From NCBI GenBank assembly GCA_027371515.1, contig DAHXMX010000026.1, forward strand, positions 1-10,675: a stretch of DNA of 10,675 bases, written 5' to 3'. Numbering within the stretch: the stretch's first letter is position 1; every line of letters begins with the position of its first letter. Made by a program: the position numbers and the translations under genes. This document shows positions 6,803 to 10,675 of the stretch, in pieces. The DNA is from Neisseriaceae bacterium (lineage in GTDB: Bacteria > Pseudomonadota > Gammaproteobacteria > Burkholderiales > UBA11063). The notes beneath the pieces were generated by a model. That model made no database searches and was not told where the DNA came from. It saw only the letters and a program-made list of their open reading frames with translations.

Positions 6803-7513
6803 ATGTTGACTATATTAAGTAAGCCTTTACGTTCGCCTGAATTGCTGATTCTTGAATTTATAGCAAAATTCGGTGTAGTTGCTAAGTCACATTTATCTAG
6901 TTTATTTCAGTTAAATTCATTAGAAATAATTCAAATAAATACGTTAGTGAGAAGCTTGGTTCGCCGTAAGCTTATTATTCAACATCAAATATTACTTGAA
7001 GGAGATATTTATTTAACTTTAGCTTCTGCTGGAGCACAGCTATTTAATCAAAAATCGATTGATAAGCTCTCGTTACTTAAACTTAATCATGATATGTTAT
7101 TAATTGAGATTTATTTTATTTATCGTCAGCAATACACGGATACGGAGATTATTACTGAATATGAATTAAAGCGTATTAATGGTATAAAAGTAGGTGAAAA
7201 AAAGAAAGTACCAGATTTGTTAATCAATGATCTAATTGCAATTGAATTAGAACTTACTGAAAAGAGTCATGCTCGTTTGGTTGAAATTATTAACTATTAC
7301 ATATTAGATACTAGTCTTAAACAAGTAATTTATTATGTTAAAAGTAAATCGTTAGCAAAGAAAATATTAAATTTAAGTGGATCTCATCCTAAGTTGAAAG
7401 TATTTATGATTGACTCAGACACAACTAAGTTTAGTGTTTCTCCTTATTTACTAAATGTTACAGCTGATAGTTATATTCAAGATTTTGATATTAATGAGTA
7501 TTTAACTTCATGA
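6803..7513 (+). CDS. Replic_Relax-like winged-helix protein, partner of coupling ATPase
   Basis: This 236-residue cytosolic protein resembles the replication-relaxation (Replic_Relax) family found beside conjugation and plasmid genes. The N-terminal part (about 11-82) reads as a winged-helix DNA-binding domain: SPELLILEFIAKFGVVAKSH, then a second helix pair ending in TLVRSLVRRKLI, then a beta wing. A His-Asp pair (96-97) begins the second domain. There the family-like block VPDLLINDLIAIELELTEKS (136-155) is followed by HARLVEIINYYI. The PD...ExE...K spacing resembles a PD-(D/E)xK nuclease-type fold, but ExE instead of D/ExK makes catalysis uncertain. The ATG at 6803 lacks a visible Shine-Dalgarno site and a TATAAT overlaps it; no better start exists nearby. 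Its stop overlaps the next gene's start (ATGA), tying the two together. The family call is moderately sure and the function is unknown. Confidence 0.65.
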   Translation: MLTILSKPLRSPELLILEFIAKFGVVAKSHLSSLFQLNSLEIIQINTLVRSLVRRKLIIQHQILLEGDIYLTLASAGAQLFNQKSIDKLSLLKLNHDMLLIEIYFIYRQQYTDTEIITEYELKRINGIKVGEKKKVPDLLINDLIAIELELTEKSHARLVEIINYYILDTSLKQVIYYVKSKSLAKKILNLSGSHPKLKVFMIDSDTTKFSVSPYLLNVTADSYIQDFDINEYLTS

Positions 7514-8910
7514 AGCTTGTTAATTATAGTAAGTTATTATTTTATATAATAGTATTAGTTATAGCTTTTTATTATCCTTATATATCACTTGTACTTTTAT
7601 TGATTAGTTTATTTATTCAATTCACTAGCCCAACTCTAAAGTTAAATAATATCTCGAATAGTATTTTGAATAATATTGCAGATAATGATGTGTTGATAGG
7701 TACTGAAAATGATAACAAGATATATCTTACCGATAATGAGCTTAATCAACATGCTTTGATAATTGGCACTACAGGTTCTGGTAAAACTACTACGATACTT
7801 AATTTTGTTAAGCATTGTGCTCAACATAATTTGCCATGCATTTATTTAGATGGTAAAGGTGAGTTCAGTTTAATTGATAAAATGCGACAGCTTGCTAAAC
7901 AGTATAATCGAACATTCAAGGTTTTTTGTTTACGTCCAGATAATAAGATTGAAAATTTAGCTGGTTATAATCCATTTGGTAGTGGTAATGCAACTGAATG
8001 GAAAAATAGAATTATGGCATTATTTTTAGCCGTAAGTAGTAAAGGTCAAGAGCATTTTTCTTTAGGCGAACAAAATTATATTAATTTTGTAGCACAGGTA
8101 TTATATCGTTTACAAAAAACAGTTGATCTAAGAGTGTTTTTAGCTTTTTTAGAAAATCCTGATAAATTATTAAGTGTTGCTCATGACCTTGACGCTAGTT
8201 TAGCGCAAAAAATTGCGAAATTAAATGCTGATAAAAATTTAAGTGTATTGCTTGGAGATGTATTAAAACTATTAGAGTTATTTATTTATTCTGATTATGG
8301 TTGGTTATTTAATACTACTAAGCTTGAGAATGTAATTAATATTAAACAAAGTATTCAAAATCAGGAAATAATACTTTTTTTGTTTGATGCTTCAAGTTAT
8401 CCAGAGGATACTAATAAAATTGCTAAGATGGTTATTAGTGATATTAATAGTAGTTTTTCTGGTTTTGATAAGTTTACTAAATGTTATTGTATTTTTGATG
8501 AATTTGCAAGTTATGCAAGTCCAAATCTTGCTGAAACAATATCACTGCAACGAAGTAGAGGAATGCATGCAATAATTGGTACTCAAAGCATAGCTACTGT
8601 TCGATTAAAATCAAGTGACACAAAGAGAGTTGCAGAAGAATTATTAGCTTGTTGTAATACATATATAGTACAAAAAATTAATCATGATGAAGATAGTCAA
8701 ATAATGGCAAAAATAATTGGTATAACTGATAATACTAAAGTGAGTATAGCTTTACATGGCAATGATCAACGAAGTATAAATTATAACAAACAGCAAGACT
8801 ATAAAATATCTCCTCAAGAATTTAAAGATTTAAAGTCTGGTGAAGCAATAATTGCTCGTAAAGTACCGCAAATTCTTCATCATAAAATTAAAATAACTTA
8901 TGTGTTATAA
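7510..8910 (+). CDS. VirD4/TrwB/TraD-type coupling ATPase, membrane anchored
   Basis: This 466-residue P-loop ATPase belongs to the type IV secretion coupling-protein group, whose members are hexameric inner-membrane motors that pump DNA or deliver substrates. Two membrane spans lie at about 8-37. Walker A is GTTGSGKT (86-93), LPCIYLDGKGEF (108-119) follows it, and YNPFGSG lies at 153-159. A helical segment (about 160-265) between the Walker motifs corresponds to the all-alpha domain of TrwB/VirD4. Walker B is CYCIFDEFASYA (325-336, D330 E331). The motif QRSRGMHAIIGTQS (347-360) is typical of TraD/TraG. The C-terminal YKISPQEFKDLKSGEAII also matches coupling-protein endings. It is near TrwB in length and shorter than VirD4 or TraD. 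FtsK and HerA are less likely because of the alpha insertion and motif 3. The start codon sits in an ATGA overlap with the Replic_Relax-like gene and has no Shine-Dalgarno site of its own. No relaxase or T4SS genes are visible. Confidence 0.85.
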   Translation: MKLVNYSKLLFYIIVLVIAFYYPYISLVLLLISLFIQFTSPTLKLNNISNSILNNIADNDVLIGTENDNKIYLTDNELNQHALIIGTTGSGKTTTILNFVKHCAQHNLPCIYLDGKGEFSLIDKMRQLAKQYNRTFKVFCLRPDNKIENLAGYNPFGSGNATEWKNRIMALFLAVSSKGQEHFSLGEQNYINFVAQVLYRLQKTVDLRVFLAFLENPDKLLSVAHDLDASLAQKIAKLNADKNLSVLLGDVLKLLELFIYSDYGWLFNTTKLENVINIKQSIQNQEIILFLFDASSYPEDTNKIAKMVISDINSSFSGFDKFTKCYCIFDEFASYASPNLAETISLQRSRGMHAIIGTQSIATVRLKSSDTKRVAEELLACCNTYIVQKINHDEDSQIMAKIIGITDNTKVSIALHGNDQRSINYNKQQDYKISPQEFKDLKSGEAIIARKVPQILHHKIKITYVL

Positions 8911-8917
8911 AACTTTT

Positions 8918-8943
8918 TTGACACTAATGATAAAATTTAAAAT
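8918..8943 (+). promoter_or_regulatory. Possible mnmE promoter
   Basis: A consensus -35 TTGACA (8918-8923) lies just after the coupling-ATPase stop. The best nearby -10-like hexamer, TAAAAT at 8938-8943, has only a 14-bp spacer, shorter than optimal. The region is very A/T-rich, so the -10 assignment is weak. Confidence 0.35.
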
Positions 8944-8957
8944 TAAAAAATTTAATT

Positions 8958-8961
8958 GAGG
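8958..8961 (+). promoter_or_regulatory. Ribosome binding site deciding the TTG start of mnmE
   Basis: GAGG lies 5 nt before the TTG at 8967. No in-frame ATG occurs near the conserved N-terminus, so this site fixes the non-ATG start. Confidence 0.75.
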
Positions 8962-8966
8962 TAATT

Positions 8967-10316
8967 TTGAAATCAGATACAATTGTCGCAGTAGCAACAG
9001 CAAAAGGATATGCCGGAATTGGTGTGGTACGTATATCAGGTGATCTTGCATTAAATATATTATGCAAAATGACTAATAAGTCTAATTACACTCCAAATAT
9101 AGCAACTTATACCAAATTTTATTCTCAAGATCATCAAATTTTAGACTCTGGGATAGCTATTTATTTTAAATCGCCGCATTCTTTTACAGGTGAGGATATA
9201 GTTGAGTTACAAGGTCATGGAAGCCCAATAGTATTACAAATGATAGTTAAAAGAGCTATAGAGCTTGGATGTCGTTTAGCACGTGCAGGCGAATTTAGTG
9301 AGCGTGCATTTATTAATGGGAAAATAGACCTAGTTCAAGCTGAAAGTATTATTGATCTTATTCACGCTGAAAGTGAAAGTGCAGCTAAATCTGCGCTTAA
9401 ATCATTAAATGGTACATTTTCACAGCGTATCAATACAATCAATAAACAATTAATTGATCTTAGAATGTTTGTTGAAGCTACTCTTGATTTTCCAGAAGAA
9501 GATATTGAATTTATTGTCGATGCACGAATTCGTGATAAGCTTGTTCTATTACAAAACTCTATTAATTCATTACTAAAAAATACTCGACAAGGTGTAATCT
9601 TAAATAATGGTGCTAATGTAGTAATAGTAGGGCAACCAAATGTAGGCAAGTCAAGCTTACTCAATAGGTTGGCTGATGAAGAAATTGCTATTGTTACTGA
9701 CATAGCTGGCACTACTCGTGACATAGTTAAAGAAAAAATTATTATCAATGATATTGTCCTTAATATAATAGATACTGCTGGCATTAGAGAAACCGCGGAT
9801 ACAATTGAACAAATAGGAATCAAGCGCACCTTTATGGCATTAGACAGTGCAGATCTATGTTTAATCTTAATAGATGCTACACGAGGTTTAGATAATATAG
9901 ATACTAATATATTAAATCAAATCAATCAGTCAATACCTAAGATATTTGTATATAATAAAATTGACTTAATTCCATGTAAGAGTATACAACACAATAATAA
10001 ATTAATTAATGGTTCACATCATATTTATATTTCAGCTAAACATAATATTGGTATTCAAGAGTTACGTCAAATAATTCTTGAATCTATTGGTTTTGAAAAT
10101 AATAATCAAGATGTATTTATAGCACGTACGCGACATTTGAATGCATTAACCAAGGCAGTTGAACATATTGATATGGCATTTCATAACTGGTCAAATCTGG
10201 AGATCATTGCTGAAGAATTGCGCTATGGGCACAATAAATTGGCAGAAATAACTGGGGAATTTAGTTCGGACGATTTGTTAGGTGAAATATTTAGTCGATT
10301 TTGTATCGGAAAATAA
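8967..10316 (+). CDS. mnmE: tRNA uridine-5-carboxymethylaminomethyl modification GTPase MnmE
   Basis: MnmE (TrmE) works with MnmG to install cmnm5U at wobble position 34 of certain tRNAs, using a formyl-tetrahydrofolate-derived one-carbon unit. Its GTPase is activated by dimerisation and potassium. The protein has 449 residues, normal for the family. The N-terminal folate-binding domain starts with DTIVAVATAKGYAGIGVVRISG and contains HSFTGEDIVELQGHG (71-85) and RAGEFSERAFINGKIDLVQAE (106-126). The G domain inserted in the helical domain has G1 GQPNVGKS (222-229, with the K+-coordinating Asn225), GTTRD (248-252), DTAGIRE (269-275, catalytic Glu275), NKID (330-333) and SAK (356-358). The C-terminus is FCIGK, the invariant CxGK motif. 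The start codon is TTG. No hairpin terminator is obvious after the stop. Confidence 0.98.
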   Translation: MKSDTIVAVATAKGYAGIGVVRISGDLALNILCKMTNKSNYTPNIATYTKFYSQDHQILDSGIAIYFKSPHSFTGEDIVELQGHGSPIVLQMIVKRAIELGCRLARAGEFSERAFINGKIDLVQAESIIDLIHAESESAAKSALKSLNGTFSQRINTINKQLIDLRMFVEATLDFPEEDIEFIVDARIRDKLVLLQNSINSLLKNTRQGVILNNGANVVIVGQPNVGKSSLLNRLADEEIAIVTDIAGTTRDIVKEKIIINDIVLNIIDTAGIRETADTIEQIGIKRTFMALDSADLCLILIDATRGLDNIDTNILNQINQSIPKIFVYNKIDLIPCKSIQHNNKLINGSHHIYISAKHNIGIQELRQIILESIGFENNNQDVFIARTRHLNALTKAVEHIDMAFHNWSNLEIIAEELRYGHNKLAEITGEFSSDDLLGEIFSRFCIGK

Positions 10317-10330
10317 TACAAGCAAAACAG

Positions 10331-10436
10331 TAAGTTATAATATTAAATCTGTCCGTAAATGCGTGTAATTATCTATACTTGATTGTTGAAAAAGCCAAAA
10401 CATATATTGCTAAATTTTTGCAATTTAAGTTATAAT
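10331..10436 (+). repeat. Pair of 11-nt direct repeats around -10-like boxes
   Basis: TAAGTTATAAT occurs at 10331-10341 and again at 10426-10436, 95 bp apart, in the region between mnmE and the right-edge ORF. Both copies contain TATAAT. In AT-rich DNA this could be coincidence. Confidence 0.4.
10407..10436 (+). promoter_or_regulatory. Promoter-like element upstream of the right-edge ORF
   Basis: TTGCTA (10407-10412) and a perfect TATAAT (10431-10436) are separated by 18 bp. Transcription would start near 10443 and give a leader of about 60-90 nt before the right-edge ORF. A second TATAAT at 10336-10341 sits in the same 11-nt context (TAAGTTATAAT) but lacks a -35. Confidence 0.5.
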
Positions 10437-10471
10437 TCATACATATTTAGTATAGTTAGTGTTGCTAATAA

Positions 10472-10496
10472 TGCATCCGCTGAGGTGAGGTGCACC
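10472..10496 (+). promoter_or_regulatory. Double Shine-Dalgarno-like segment with possible hairpin
   Basis: GAGGTGA (10482-10488) and GAGGTG (10487-10492) overlap and are the most purine-rich, 16S-complementary stretch in the window. TGCATCC (10472-10478) can pair with GGTGCA (10489-10494) with one bulge. Alternatively GGTG (10484-10487) can pair with CACC (10493-10496). Either stem would hide part of the second copy. The segment serves the ATG at 10501 with about 8 nt spacing and is far from the ATGs at 10508 and 10532. Confidence 0.35.
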
Positions 10497-10531
10497 AAAG
10501 ATGTCTAATGAAAAGAAATGGAATATATCAA

Positions 10532-10675
10532 ATGACAAATATTTTGGAAAAATTTTATCGTGCTTGGGAGCTTGATCCGCAAAACACCAATAATAATCTA
10601 TGTTTTTACTATGAATTTTATAATTCCAGCCAAGTGGAGAATCTGATTAAACGCGTGGAATACATTGTTAATACT
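10532..10675 (+). CDS. Unrecognised ORF running off the right edge
   Basis: An open frame of 48 codons runs from the ATG at 10532 to the window end with no stop. The translation begins MTNILEKFYRAWELDPQ and continues with NTNNNLCFYYEFYNSS, then QVENLIKRVEYIVNT. It looks like a soluble, partly helical protein rich in aromatic residues, with no signal peptide or membrane span so far. The family is not recognised. An in-frame ATG at 10508 would add MKRNGIYQ; the frame is closed by TGA at 10481. Neither ATG has well-spaced Shine-Dalgarno sequence. The nearest strong one (10482-10492) is better placed for a 24-codon overlapping frame starting at 10501. A promoter-like element lies 70-100 bp upstream, so this is probably a separate transcription unit from mnmE. 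Confidence 0.55.
   Translation, partial: MTNILEKFYRAWELDPQNTNNNLCFYYEFYNSSQVENLIKRVEYIVNT

Noticed and set aside
6799..6804. TATAAT as a dedicated promoter of the accessory pair
   Set aside because: There is no -35 at suitable distance, and it overlaps the start codon; chance occurrence is likely in such AT-rich DNA.
8898..8919. Intrinsic terminator after the coupling-ATPase gene (T-run at 8914-8919)
   Set aside because: Only a 4-bp A/T stem can form before the T-run; not stable enough to call.
6790..8966. Attachment-site direct repeats flanking the accessory pair
   Set aside because: Comparing the two junctions shows no shared repeat beyond short A/T strings, and no tRNA or integrase is present.
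9362..9829. Open antisense frame of about 155 codons inside mnmE
   Set aside because: It lies wholly opposite the conserved MnmE coding sequence, has no ribosome site and no recognisable motif; it reads as a shadow of the GTPase domain.
1..10675. tRNA genes, CRISPR arrays, insertion sequences
   Set aside because: No cloverleaf with a T-loop GTTCRA core, no regularly spaced repeats, and no transposase-like ORF was seen on either strand.

Overview
This is an AT-rich stretch of a bacterial chromosome, roughly one third GC or less, dominated by housekeeping genes. The genes point to Proteobacteria of the beta/gamma type. An Hda-type DnaA paralogue lies downstream of an AI-2E/PerM-family permease, and this pair is divergent from purM, an order common in those classes. 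uvrC-pgsA adjacency and an RpoD with a lysine-rich N-terminal extension also fit. An AT-rich betaproteobacterium (Neisseriales-like) or an AT-rich gammaproteobacterium are both possible; the window alone cannot settle it. Genes are intact and tightly packed, with no pseudogenes or insertion sequences, so nothing suggests advanced genome decay.

Layout: the left edge cuts uvrC, whose frame is open from base 2. It is followed on the plus strand by pgsA and rpoD with gaps of 23-24 bp, probably one transcription unit. A hairpin at 3937-3962 separates rpoD from the convergent hda. hda and the upstream permease gene form a minus-strand pair joined by a TAATG overlap. A 55-bp divergent spacer, holding back-to-back -10-like elements, separates the permease from purM. 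Only 13 bp after purM, with no visible terminator or convincing promoter, comes a two-gene accessory module at 6803-8910. It encodes a Replic_Relax-like winged-helix protein overlapping by ATGA with a membrane-anchored VirD4/TrwB/TraD-type coupling ATPase. mnmE follows, with a TTG start and a good Shine-Dalgarno site. After an intergenic region of about 190 bp, an unrecognised ORF begins and runs off the right edge.

How the genes work together: most entries are core functions (nucleotide excision repair, phospholipid synthesis, the housekeeping sigma factor, regulatory inactivation of DnaA, purine synthesis, tRNA wobble modification). The exception, and the best candidate for an undescribed system, is the coupling-ATPase/Replic_Relax pair. 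It pairs a DNA-pumping ATPase with a DNA-binding, possibly nuclease-fold partner. No relaxase, mating-pair-formation gene or integrase is visible, and the pair sits in a purM-mnmE housekeeping slot. Lesser points of interest are the acidic C-terminal tail on sigma-70, the eroded P-loop of Hda, and the leader region at the right edge.
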